A stretch of 33,082 nt of DNA from Winogradskyella sp. (GCF_025210595.1 NZ_JAOARH010000038.1:1-33082); one strand, 5' to 3'; shown: positions 16,808 to 24,729, counted from the stretch's first letter. Program-made: numbers and translations. Notes: generated by a model not told the origin, from the sequence alone.

Positions 16808-18814
16808 TTACTTAACCTTCAGTTTTTCTAATTTTTCCTGATAGGCAGTAATTTCATCTCTAAATTTAGCAGCTTCCATAAAATCTAGAGCTTTAGCAGC
16901 TTGTTCCATTTGTTTGCGCTTTTCTCGAATTTTCTTTTCAAGTTGAGATTTGGTTAAGTACTCGCTTTCTGGTTCTGCGGCAAGTTTAGCATCTAATTCG
17001 GTTTTATAAGTACTCACCGAATTTTTTGCCAAAACGCTATCTAAACTTTTGTTTAAAGCTTTAGGCACAATATTATTTGCAGTATTATAAGCAATTTGTT
17101 TTTCGCGCCTGTAGTTGGTCTCATCAATAGTTTTTTGCATGCTTTTGGTAATTTTATCGGCATACATAATTGCTTTTCCGTTAAGGTTTCTAGCAGCTCT
17201 ACCAACTGTTTGTGTTAGGGAACGATTAGATCGAAGGAAACCTTCTTTATCTGCATCTAATATGGCAACCAAAGACACTTCTGGTAAATCTAATCCTTCA
17301 CGAAGTAGATTAACACCTACTAAAACATCAAAAAGACCTTTGCGCAAATCTTGCATAATTTCTACACGCTCAAGAGTATCTACGTCGCTATGAATGTAGC
17401 GACAACGAATGGCAATACGTGTTAAGTATTTTACCAGCTCTTCTGCCATGCGTTTGGTTAAAGTGGTTACTAATGTACGCTCGTCTTTTTCAACACGCTC
17501 TTGTATTTCTTCAATTAAATCGTCTATTTGATTTAAACTGGGACGGACTTCTATGATAGGATCTAATAATCCTGTTGGTCGAATGACTTGCTCTACATAA
17601 ATGCCATCTGTTTTTTGTAATTCATAATCTGCAGGTGTTGCAGAAACATAAATGACCTGATTTTGTAACGTTTCAAACTCTTCAAATTTTAAAGGTCTAT
17701 TATCCATTGCAGCTGGTAAACGGAATCCATACTCTACTAAATTCTCTTTTCGGCTTCGATCACCACCATACATAGCATGAACCTGAGAAACAGTAACATG
17801 ACTTTCGTCTATAACCATTAAATAATCATCAGGAAAATAATCTAACAGACAAAATGGTCTAGTACCTGGAGCTCTACCATCTAAATATCTAGAATAGTTT
17901 TCAATCCCAGAACAATAGCCTAACTCACGTATCATTTCTAAATCAAACTCGGTACGTTCCTTAAGACGTTTAGCTTCGAGATGTTTGCCAATGTCTTTGA
18001 AGTAATCGTGTTGTTTTACCAAATCGTCTTGAATATCTCGTATTGCATTTTGAAGTACATCTGGTGATGTAACAAACATATTTGCAGGATAGATATTTAA
18101 ACGGTCATAACGCTCAATGACTTCATTAGAATGGGCATCAAAAGCTTCAATTTCTTCGATTTCATCACCAAAAAAATGAATTCTGAATGCATAGTCGGAA
18201 TAACCAGGAAATACATCAACTGTATCACCTTTTATTCTAAAGTTTCCATTTTTAAAATCGGCTTCAGTTCTGGAGTATAAACTTTGTACGAGTTGATGCA
18301 ATAATTTGGTGCGAGAAATAACCTGATCACGTTCTATAGTAATCACATTTTTCTGAAATTCTACAGGATTACCAATACCATATAAACATGAAACTGAAGC
18401 TACTACCAACACATCACGACGACCAGAGAGTAGAGAAGAAGTTGTACTCAATCGCATCTTTTCAATTTCTTCGTTTATCGATAGATCTTTTTCTATATAA
18501 ACACCAGAAACTGGTATATAAGCTTCTGGTTGGTAATAATCGTAATACGATACAAAGTATTCTACTGCATTGTTCGGAAAGAATTGTTTAAACTCAGAAT
18601 ACAACTGAGCTGCCAAGGTTTTGTTATGAGCCAATACTAAAGTAGGACGTTGTACTTCTTGTATAACATTGGCAACAGTAAAGGTTTTACCAGAGCCAGT
18701 AACTCCCAAAAGTGTTTGAAACCTTTCGTTACTTTCTATACCACCTGCTAATTGTTTTATTGCTTCGGGTTGATCTCCTGTGGGTTTAAATTCTGATTCT
18801 ATCTTAAATCGCAT
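16808..18814 (-). CDS. uvrB: Excinuclease ABC subunit UvrB
   Basis: Damage-verification helicase of nucleotide excision repair, 668 aa, working with UvrA and UvrC. Features in order: start MRFKIESEFKPTGDQPEAIK, Walker A GVTGSGKT (about 39-46), the damage-probing beta-hairpin (YYDYYQPEAYIP, around residue 95), the DESHV Walker B box, helicase motifs V and VI (VGVNLLREGLDLPEVSLVAI; QTVGRAARN), and the C-terminal UVR motif that binds UvrC (KQMEQAAKALDFMEAAKFRDE). Length is typical. The predicted promoter ends only about 4 bases before the ATG, which implies a transcript with little or no leader. Confidence 0.97.
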   Translation of the reverse strand: MRFKIESEFKPTGDQPEAIKQLAGGIESNERFQTLLGVTGSGKTFTVANVIQEVQRPTLVLAHNKTLAAQLYSEFKQFFPNNAVEYFVSYYDYYQPEAYIPVSGVYIEKDLSINEEIEKMRLSTTSSLLSGRRDVLVVASVSCLYGIGNPVEFQKNVITIERDQVISRTKLLHQLVQSLYSRTEADFKNGNFRIKGDTVDVFPGYSDYAFRIHFFGDEIEEIEAFDAHSNEVIERYDRLNIYPANMFVTSPDVLQNAIRDIQDDLVKQHDYFKDIGKHLEAKRLKERTEFDLEMIRELGYCSGIENYSRYLDGRAPGTRPFCLLDYFPDDYLMVIDESHVTVSQVHAMYGGDRSRKENLVEYGFRLPAAMDNRPLKFEEFETLQNQVIYVSATPADYELQKTDGIYVEQVIRPTGLLDPIIEVRPSLNQIDDLIEEIQERVEKDERTLVTTLTKRMAEELVKYLTRIAIRCRYIHSDVDTLERVEIMQDLRKGLFDVLVGVNLLREGLDLPEVSLVAILDADKEGFLRSNRSLTQTVGRAARNLNGKAIMYADKITKSMQKTIDETNYRREKQIAYNTANNIVPKALNKSLDSVLAKNSVSTYKTELDAKLAAEPESEYLTKSQLEKKIREKRKQMEQAAKALDFMEAAKFRDEITAYQEKLEKLKVK

Positions 18815-18818
18815 AAGG

Positions 18819-18849
18819 CAAATTTACGATAAAGATTTGCTGTAATCAA
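18819..18849 (-). promoter_or_regulatory. Predicted uvrB promoter
   Basis: On the minus strand TTG (18849-18847) and TAAATTTG (18826-18819) are separated by 20 bases, matching the consensus. If the box spans about -11 to -4, transcription would start at about 18815, one base before the uvrB ATG, so the message would be nearly leaderless. The TTG lies one base outside the stop codon of the T9SS relic. Confidence 0.55.
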
Positions 18850-19026
18850 TTAACGCTTTAGTGCAAAATGACTTTTGTAGGTTTTTCCATCTAAAAGTTT
18901 AATAATATATCAATAATCATCACCTGGTAAGTTAATGCCATTAAAAGTACCATCCCAACTAGAATTTTTGTGTTTTAGAGTGATTAGGTGTTTTTCATAA
19001 CGATTAAATATTTGTATTTTTAATCT
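18850..19026 (-). pseudogene. Relic of a T9SS type-B gene 3' end
   Basis: In frame on the minus strand this stretch encodes about 58 residues of a gliding-motility-associated C-terminal domain: IQIFNRYEKHL, SSWDGTFNGINLPGDDY, then an in-frame TGA (18912-18910) where the intact copy has Trp, then YIIKLLDGKTYKSHFALKR and a stop. It closely matches the end of the 780-aa gene (22348-22525), about 90% identical by eye over 175 bases. There is no start, no signal peptide and no upstream domain: similarity stops near 19026. It is therefore a decayed, truncated duplicate, in the same orientation as the intact copy 3.5 kb away. Confidence 0.85.
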
Positions 19027-19035
19027 ATATTCAAA

Positions 19036-19056
19036 TTACTATTTATTAAATAGTAA
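19036..19056. promoter_or_regulatory. Perfect inverted repeat upstream of the Crp/Fnr-type gene
   Basis: Arms TTACTATTT (19036-19044) and AAATAGTAA (19048-19056) with a 3-base centre, 15 bases before the ATG at 19072. The 9-bp perfect arms could be an operator for autoregulation or a leader hairpin. It shares the TTAC/GTAA ends with the dyad at 19668 but with different spacing. Confidence 0.5.
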
Positions 19057-19071
19057 ATTACAAAATCAAAA

Positions 19072-19638
19072 ATGATTCAATTCGACAAATATTTGCCCTT
19101 AAAACAACTTCTAGAATGGAATATTGAATTTGATTTGAATCTTTCTACTAAATCTCTAAAAAAAGGAGAATTTCTCTTAAAGTCAGGACAACCTTGTGAT
19201 TACCTCTATTTTATCATGACAGGTTTCATACGTACTTACTATTATGATATTAATGGTAACGAAATGACACACATCTTCGCCATGAAAAATTCCATCACAA
19301 CATCACCTTTTAGCTTTTTATTAAAAGAAGAAAATATTCTATACCTACAAGCTTTAGAAGATACAGAGTTAGTCCTTATTACCTATGAACAGCTCAACCA
19401 TATTATCCAAAAAGTTCCTTCTTCTGGAGAATCTATTAGAAACATTTATATGGAATTTGGTATGCTCATGAGTCGTCGAATAATGAGTATTCATACAGAA
19501 ACAGCAGAGACAAGATATCTCAATCTTATTAAAAACTACCCTTATATTTTTCAACAAGCAAAACTCTCGCACATCGCCTCTTATCTAGGCATTACTATTC
19601 AGAGTTTAAGTAGAATTAGAAAACAAATAAACGCATAA
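19072..19638 (+). CDS. Crp/Fnr family transcriptional regulator
   Basis: A 188-aa regulator. Residues about 20-125 form a cyclic-nucleotide-binding-type beta-barrel (KSLKKGEFLLKSGQPCDYLYFIMTGFIRTYYYD, then EMTHIFAMKNSI). A dimer helix follows (SGESIRNIYMEFGMLMSRRI) and then a C-terminal winged helix-turn-helix (LSHIASYLGITIQSLSRIRKQI). The PRAARTS cyclic-AMP motif of true CRP is absent and there is no cysteine cluster for an FNR-type iron-sulfur centre, so the effector is unknown. It is divergent from uvrB, across the T9SS relic, and leads the dehydrogenase cassette on the same strand. I infer that it controls the downstream genes. Confidence 0.87.
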   Translation: MIQFDKYLPLKQLLEWNIEFDLNLSTKSLKKGEFLLKSGQPCDYLYFIMTGFIRTYYYDINGNEMTHIFAMKNSITTSPFSFLLKEENILYLQALEDTELVLITYEQLNHIIQKVPSSGESIRNIYMEFGMLMSRRIMSIHTETAETRYLNLIKNYPYIFQQAKLSHIASYLGITIQSLSRIRKQINA

Positions 19639-19667
19639 TTCCTAAGTTTCTCATTCTCAATCTATTT

Positions 19668-19683
19668 TTTACCATAGGGTAAA
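19668..19683. promoter_or_regulatory. Candidate operator for the Crp/Fnr-type regulator
   Basis: TTTACC-ATAG-GGTAAA is a perfect 6-bp dyad with a 4-base centre. Its midpoint lies about 40 bases upstream of the transcription start predicted from the box at 19705, the usual place for a class II Crp/Fnr activator. Operator identity is inferred from position and symmetry only. Confidence 0.5.
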
Positions 19684-19704
19684 TTTTTAACTGTAAACGC
19701 AACA

Positions 19705-19712
19705 TAATTTTG
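19705..19712 (+). promoter_or_regulatory. Predicted promoter box of the dehydrogenase operon
   Basis: TAATTTTG matches TAnnTTTG, with a leader of about 28 bases before the ATG at 19744. No TTG is found at the -33 position; the dyad at 19668-19683 occupies that place instead, as expected for an activator-dependent promoter. Confidence 0.55.
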
Positions 19713-19743
19713 CATTGTTAATCAAACTAAAAAATTGAAAACA

Positions 19744-20520
19744 ATGAAAAACGTAGCATTAATTACAGGAGCTGCAAGTGGTATCGGAAAAGAATTTTCC
19801 AAACTACATGCACAACAAGGAGGCAGCATTGTTGCCGTTGATATGAACAGTGAAGGGTTAAAATCTCTAAAATCTGAATTAGAAAGCAACTTCAATATAG
19901 AAGTTTATACCATTACAAAAGACCTAAGTCGTATAACATCCGCACAAGAAATTTATGGTGAAATCAAAACACAGAATATCACTATTGATTATCTTATTAA
20001 TAATGCTGGTTTTGGTGGTGTTGGAAAATTCCATGAGCGTCCTTTGGAGCAAGATCTAGCTATGATACAAGTAAATATTGTTGCTTTAACCTTATTAACA
20101 CGTTGCTTTTTACCTGACTTTATTACACGAGATTTTGGAAAAATTCTAAATGTTTCGTCAACAGTTAGTTTACTACCTGGACCAGGACAAGCAGTCTATT
20201 TTGCTTCTAAAGCCTTTGTTACATCATTCAGTAATGCCATTTCAGGAGAACTTGAAAATACTAATGTATCTATGACAGCTTTATTACCAGGTGCAACTCA
20301 AACCGCATTTGGAAATCACTCCGGAATGAACAAAACTGCAATATATAAGAAACCTGCAAGTGCAAAAGATGTAGCCACTAAAGGTTATGAAGCCATGCTA
20401 AGAGGCGATATTGAAGTTATTGCTGGATTACCCTTTAGCCAAAAACTAGAACTTTCACTCATTCCTTTCATCCCTAAAAAAACACTATTAAAACGTGTAA
20501 ATAAACAACAAACATTTTAA
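19744..20520 (+). CDS. Short-chain dehydrogenase/reductase (SDR)
   Basis: Classical SDR oxidoreductase using NAD(P), 258 aa from the ATG at 19744. A TTG three codons upstream in frame (19735) is possible but less likely, because the protein then starts directly with the Rossmann strand, MKNVALITGA. Motifs: cofactor loop TGAASGIG (8-15), INNAGFGG, active-site Ser in NVSSTVS, and the catalytic YxxxK as YFASK, followed by the PG motif (LLPGATQT). A C-terminal basic segment (LIPFIPKKTLLKRVNKQ) might lie on the membrane, as in related lipid-acting SDRs. Paired with an aldehyde dehydrogenase 22 bases downstream, it plausibly oxidises an alcohol or reduces a carbonyl in the same pathway; the substrate is unknown. 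Confidence 0.88.
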   Translation: MKNVALITGAASGIGKEFSKLHAQQGGSIVAVDMNSEGLKSLKSELESNFNIEVYTITKDLSRITSAQEIYGEIKTQNITIDYLINNAGFGGVGKFHERPLEQDLAMIQVNIVALTLLTRCFLPDFITRDFGKILNVSSTVSLLPGPGQAVYFASKAFVTSFSNAISGELENTNVSMTALLPGATQTAFGNHSGMNKTAIYKKPASAKDVATKGYEAMLRGDIEVIAGLPFSQKLELSLIPFIPKKTLLKRVNKQQTF

Positions 20521-20542
20521 AAACACATCAACAAATAAACTT

Positions 20543-21940
20543 ATGAATACTTCAATACAAACAGTACCATTTACTGATATAGAGGCCAAACAACTAGTTC
20601 AAAATCAAAGACACTTCTTTAATCAAAACAACACAAAATCGGTTGATTTTAGATTAGAACAATTACGCAAATTAAAAACGTTATTACTAGAGCATGAAGA
20701 TGCAATGCACGATGCTATTTTTAAAGATTTTGGTAAATCTAAATATGAAAACCAACTGACAGAATTCTTCCCATTAATTGATGAAATTAACGTGGCCATT
20801 AAAAACCTAAAAAAATGGATTAAGCCCAAAAATGTAGCTACAAACATCCTCAATTTCCCTGCCAAGAGCTATTTAGTCCCAGAACCACTTGGTGTGAGTT
20901 TGGTTATTGGTGCTTGGAATTTTCCTTATAACCTCACATTAACACCATTGGTTGGATCCATGGCAGCAGGAAACACAACCATTTTAAAACCCAGCGAATT
21001 AGCTCAACACACAAGTGCTATAATGACCAAAATTCTTAACGAGAATTTTGATTCAAATTATATTCATGTTATCGAAGGTGGAATTCCAGAAACTACTGCA
21101 CTGCTCAACCAACGTTATGATAAAATATTTTTTACTGGAAGTCCTATGGTTGGTAAGATTGTAAATAAAGCCGCTGCTGAACATCTTACAAATGTCACAC
21201 TTGAATTAGGTGGCAAAAATCCAGCTATATTTACTAAAGATGCAGCTTTAAAAATGAGCGTTAAGCGTATGATTTGGGCTAAATTTGTTAACTCTGGTCA
21301 GTTTTGTATCACTACAGATTATGCACTAGTACACAAAGACATCAAGGATGATTTCCTAAAATATGCTGTAGAAGAAATCAAGAAGAATAATTTCTCGAGA
21401 GACAACCATAACTATGTTCAAATTATCAACGAGCGTAACTTTGATCGTGTTGTTAACTTAATCGACCCAGATAAAGTATTTTATGGAGGTAATTACAATA
21501 AAAACGAACGCTACATTGAACCAACCATTTTACACAATGTAAATCTTGATGATGCCGTTATGCAAGAAGAGATTTTTGGACCTGTACTACCTATTATTAC
21601 TTATGAATCTCTTGACGAAGCCTTTGATATCATAAAACATTTTGAAAAACCGCTAGCTGCATACTTATTTTCAGATAGTAGTGCAATCAAAGATCGTTTT
21701 TTAAATGAGATTTCTTTTGGTAGTGGAGCTATTAATGATTGTGTAATGCAAATATCAAATCCAAACTTACCTTTTGGAGGTGTTGGCCATAGTGGTATGG
21801 GACGTTATCACGGTAAATATAGTTTTGAATGTTTCTCACATTTCAAAGCCATATTAGATAAGCCAACTGCTATTGAAACCAATTTAAAATACTATGGCTA
21901 TAATGAGAAAAAATTAAAACTTGTTAAACTCTTAAGCTAA
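20543..21940 (+). CDS. Aldehyde dehydrogenase, ALDH3 type
   Basis: NAD(P)-dependent aldehyde dehydrogenase, 465 aa, oxidising aldehydes to carboxylic acids. Conserved features: the oxyanion-hole Asn in GAWNFPYNLT, the cofactor segment LKPSELAQHTS, FTGSPMVGK, general base Glu221 (LELGGKNP) and nucleophile Cys255 (NSGQFCITTDY). The 34-residue Glu-to-Cys spacing, the relatively short length and C-terminal motifs (PFGGVGHSGMGRYHGKYSFECFSH) fit the ALDH3 branch, whose members act on medium- and long-chain or aromatic aldehydes. It lies 22 bases after the SDR and 7 before DUF2798, so the three are probably one transcript. Confidence 0.93.
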   Translation: MNTSIQTVPFTDIEAKQLVQNQRHFFNQNNTKSVDFRLEQLRKLKTLLLEHEDAMHDAIFKDFGKSKYENQLTEFFPLIDEINVAIKNLKKWIKPKNVATNILNFPAKSYLVPEPLGVSLVIGAWNFPYNLTLTPLVGSMAAGNTTILKPSELAQHTSAIMTKILNENFDSNYIHVIEGGIPETTALLNQRYDKIFFTGSPMVGKIVNKAAAEHLTNVTLELGGKNPAIFTKDAALKMSVKRMIWAKFVNSGQFCITTDYALVHKDIKDDFLKYAVEEIKKNNFSRDNHNYVQIINERNFDRVVNLIDPDKVFYGGNYNKNERYIEPTILHNVNLDDAVMQEEIFGPVLPIITYESLDEAFDIIKHFEKPLAAYLFSDSSAIKDRFLNEISFGSGAINDCVMQISNPNLPFGGVGHSGMGRYHGKYSFECFSHFKAILDKPTAIETNLKYYGYNEKKLKLVKLLS

Positions 21941-21947
21941 TGCTTTT

Positions 21948-22202
21948 ATGATGAAAAAGACTGACAAAAACGACCTCACAAAAAAAATAGTTTTTGCATT
22001 TTTAATGGGAGCTATCACAACGGGATTGATCTCATTTGCTTTGATTACTATTAACATAGGATTTACAAGTAGTTTTTTTAAAACATGGATAAAATCATGG
22101 ATCTTGGCTTACATTTTTGTAATTCCTGCCATTCTGTTTATTGCGCCTAAAGTAGAACAATTTGCACATGCAATGGTTGATAATTACACTAAAAATACTT
22201 AA
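21948..22202 (+). CDS. DUF2798 family small membrane protein
   Basis: An 84-aa inner-membrane protein with two predicted helices (about residues 13-35, FAFLMGAITTGLISFALITI, and 46-65, SWILAYIFVIPAILFIAPK), the layout of DUF2798. The conserved parts are the short amphipathic start, FF(K)TWIKSWILAY and the I-A-P-K end of helix 2. Two adjacent ATGs (21948 and 21951) are both possible starts. Function is unknown. As the last gene behind the SDR and ALDH genes it may be a membrane accessory of that cassette, but no direct evidence supports this. Confidence 0.75.
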   Translation: MMKKTDKNDLTKKIVFAFLMGAITTGLISFALITINIGFTSSFFKTWIKSWILAYIFVIPAILFIAPKVEQFAHAMVDNYTKNT

Positions 22203-22216
22203 GAGAAACTTTATGA

Positions 22217-22247
22217 ACCCTTATGATATTAATATTATGAGGGTTTT
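22217..22247 (+). terminator. Terminator-like hairpin after the DUF2798 gene
   Basis: ACCCTTATGATATT is followed directly by AATATTATGAGGGT, a 14-bp complementary pair with two G-U wobbles, then TTTT. The T-run is short, so efficiency is uncertain, but it lies 15 bases past the stop codon of the cassette. Confidence 0.6.
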
Positions 22248-22280
22248 GAGTTTAAGAGACATTGAGATATAAAATTTATT

Positions 22281-22316
22281 TCTTATTTATTCAGAATTAG
22301 AAAAGAATAAATAAGA
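22281..22316. repeat. 12-bp perfect inverted repeat in the convergent gap
   Basis: TCTTATTTATTC (22281-22292) pairs with GAATAAATAAGA (22305-22316) across a 12-base loop. It lies 32 bases beyond the stop of the minus-strand 780-aa gene and may act as a 3' stabilising or weak terminating hairpin for it; no strong T-run follows on either strand. Confidence 0.45.
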
Positions 22317-22347
22317 GGTAAGTACATTTGAAATTTTATAAATATAA

Positions 22348-24690
22348 TTAGCGCTTTAATGCGAAATGACCTTTGTAGGTTTTTCCATCTAAAAGTTTAA
22401 TAATATACCAATAATCATCACCTGGTAAGTTAATACCATTAAAAGTACCATCCCAACCAGATTCGTTGTGTTTTAAAGTCGTTAGGTGTTTACCATAACG
22501 ATTAAATATTTGGATGGACTCTATTTGATTGAATTGAGCATTTGTACCGATAACTTGCCAAAGGTCATTTTTGGTATCATCATTAGGAGTAAAGAATTTA
22601 GGAATTCCTAGCACAGATATAGTTTCTTCAATAATACCACAACCATTTCGATCTCTTATATAAATTGTATGAAAACCTTCAGACACATTGGTGAATATGT
22701 TACTTTCTTCATAATCACTATTGTCTATGGCATAATCGTAAAATCCTTGTCCACTAACATTAACTGAAATTGTATTTATTGGTGAAATACCTTCAATAGT
22801 TATACTTTCTATAGTTGCAGTTTCAGATGGGTTAATTGTAATTGTTCTGCTAGAAGAACAGCCATTAGGATCGGTAACAATAACAGTATAATTACCTGTT
22901 TCGTTTATATTATTAAAAGAAGTATTAATATTAGTTAGTGAGCCATTAAAATACCACTCGTAATAATAATTATTGGGTAAATCATTAAGAACACCTCCAA
23001 AAATTGTAAGTGTTTCTGGGAATGTGTTTAAACAATAAATGATAGACTCATCTTCTTCTAAAATTGGTGTGTACAGTACATTTAGATTTACTGTAGAAAT
23101 ACTAAAACATTGATTGTTATTCTCAATTTTTACATATATAGTCTGAGAATTAATAGTTGTATTTATATAATTGTTAGGTAAAGCATTAGAATCATTAAAT
23201 GCATCGGCTTCTGTTTCATAATAAGTAACTTCTGCACCAGTAGGAATTTGGTTGATAATAGAAGCTTTAATGTCGTTTAATGTAAATGTAGCAAAGCCAT
23301 CTATATCATCTCCATCACAAGCGCCTAAATCTGGAATTGTAACAACATTATTAGACGTCTGCAGTTCTAGCTCAGCAATACTAAAACAGTTGTTAGTATT
23401 TATTACACGAGCATAAACAGTTTGATAGGGAGAAGTATTTTCAAAATTAGCGGCATTAGTAATTAGATTATTATCAGAAATAGCATCTAATTCTGTTAGA
23501 TAAAAATTACTGACCGTTAAGGTATCATCATTATTAATTAAATCATTTTCTGCATCAAACAGATTATAAGTAGTTAAACCATCTAGATTTAAATCACACT
23601 CAACTAAAATAGAGTTTTGACTAATAGGTATTGGCGCGTATTCAATAATAACCTCTCCATAAGAAATACAGGTATTGTTTAAGCCAACTTCTACAGTGTA
23701 AGTGCCAGGTTGAGTTACCTCATAAATGCCACAATTAACACAATTACTTGGAGAAGATTGCACTAGCACACCATCTCTATACCAATCAAAAGATGGAGAA
23801 CCAGCTTGGTTGGCATTAAGCTCTAAAGTTTCGCCTTCACATAACGCATTTCCTGTAGCTAATAATCTATTTGGTCCTAAATCTGTTGATAGTTGAAAGC
23901 TGCCAGCTTCTAAGAATACAGCAGAATCGTATCTGTAATTTTGTTCATCTGCAATGACAAGCTTAACATGATAAGATTGATTAGGAACTACATTGGCAGT
24001 TGCTGTTAATACTGCGGTTTGGCCATTAAAATTTATAGGTGAATTTGTGCCATTATAGCTGCCGAAATAAGTTTCGTTTTGTGGAGGGCATGAGCCAGAA
24101 ACTCCTGGTGTAACTGTTGTTGCTTTTACAGGAATGTTAGTGTCTGGAACTAAAGCAATATTTTCATAAGGATTTTGACCTGCTGTAGGTCTAATCAAAA
24201 AACCAAATAAATCTGAAAATTCACAGCTATTTGGGTTGTTTTCTTGATATTCCTCAGAAGCAAAAAGATATCTGAAACTTACTTGAGAAGCAATTGATGT
24301 AAAATCGAACTCTAAGATGGTTGCGTTAAATGTATTAGATTCATTAAGAGCAAACTCTAAATCGGTATCACCTAACCAATTAGGTGCGTCATCATCACTT
24401 AGATTGTTATTAGGACCAGGTACATTAGCTAATCTACCAGTACTCATCACAATACCATTTTGAAAAGGAAATGAAGTACCAGTAGCATCAAAAAAACCAT
24501 AACTCTGCTCTGTAGAACCAAAATTTCCACCAACAACATTAGTTACGCTAATATTGGTAATACAATCACTATCAATTAGTATATCTTCTATAAGTTGTTG
24601 AGGTGTATAGGTTTGACTATCTACAGTAATATTTTGAGAATAGGAAGATATTGTTATCAATACAACAAAAAAAAGAAGAAAATGCTTCAC
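22348..24690 (-). CDS. T9SS type-B sorted secreted protein with choice-of-anchor L domain (780 aa)
   Basis: Exported surface or secreted protein, 780 aa. The start is GTG at 24690; no ATG lies upstream in frame before a stop, and the product begins with a signal peptide (KHFLLFFVVLITISSYSQ). Residues about 20-270 form a choice-of-anchor L domain (GFFDATGTSFPFQNGIVMSTG; FRYLFASEEYQE; YDSAVFLEAGSF). A beta-sandwich segment follows, then two of the Cys-Asp repeats also seen in the next gene (VECDLNLDGLTTYNL, GACDGDDIDGFATFTL), an Ig-like stretch, and the type-B sorting domain at 697-780 (FFTPNDDTKNDLW ... WDGTFNGINLPGDDYWY ... GHFALKR). Its 3' end is duplicated as the relic at 18850. Role is probably adhesion or a surface structure (inference). 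Confidence 0.88.
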   Translation of the reverse strand: MKHFLLFFVVLITISSYSQNITVDSQTYTPQQLIEDILIDSDCITNISVTNVVGGNFGSTEQSYGFFDATGTSFPFQNGIVMSTGRLANVPGPNNNLSDDDAPNWLGDTDLEFALNESNTFNATILEFDFTSIASQVSFRYLFASEEYQENNPNSCEFSDLFGFLIRPTAGQNPYENIALVPDTNIPVKATTVTPGVSGSCPPQNETYFGSYNGTNSPINFNGQTAVLTATANVVPNQSYHVKLVIADEQNYRYDSAVFLEAGSFQLSTDLGPNRLLATGNALCEGETLELNANQAGSPSFDWYRDGVLVQSSPSNCVNCGIYEVTQPGTYTVEVGLNNTCISYGEVIIEYAPIPISQNSILVECDLNLDGLTTYNLFDAENDLINNDDTLTVSNFYLTELDAISDNNLITNAANFENTSPYQTVYARVINTNNCFSIAELELQTSNNVVTIPDLGACDGDDIDGFATFTLNDIKASIINQIPTGAEVTYYETEADAFNDSNALPNNYINTTINSQTIYVKIENNNQCFSISTVNLNVLYTPILEEDESIIYCLNTFPETLTIFGGVLNDLPNNYYYEWYFNGSLTNINTSFNNINETGNYTVIVTDPNGCSSSRTITINPSETATIESITIEGISPINTISVNVSGQGFYDYAIDNSDYEESNIFTNVSEGFHTIYIRDRNGCGIIEETISVLGIPKFFTPNDDTKNDLWQVIGTNAQFNQIESIQIFNRYGKHLTTLKHNESGWDGTFNGINLPGDDYWYIIKLLDGKTYKGHFALKR

Positions 24691-24729
24691 CTTATCTTAT
24701 TTGAGAACGCAAAGATAAGCATGAAGCAT
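24682..24729 (-). promoter_or_regulatory. Hairpin over the GTG start, with an internal promoter box
   Basis: Arms ATGCTTCA-C-CTTATCTT (24682-24698) and AAGATAAG-CA-TGAAGCAT (24712-24729) give 16 base pairs with a small internal loop and a 13-base top loop. The GTG start codon (24690-24688) lies inside one arm. The other arm contains TATCTTTG on the minus strand (24717-24710), a TAnnTTTG promoter match whose transcript would start near 24706, in the loop. Confidence 0.6.

Noticed and set aside
19072-22202. Mobile genetic element carrying the Crp/Fnr-SDR-ALDH genes
   Set aside because: No integrase, transposase, terminal inverted repeats or short target duplications are visible; only the T9SS-end duplication flanks it, which homologous recombination can explain.
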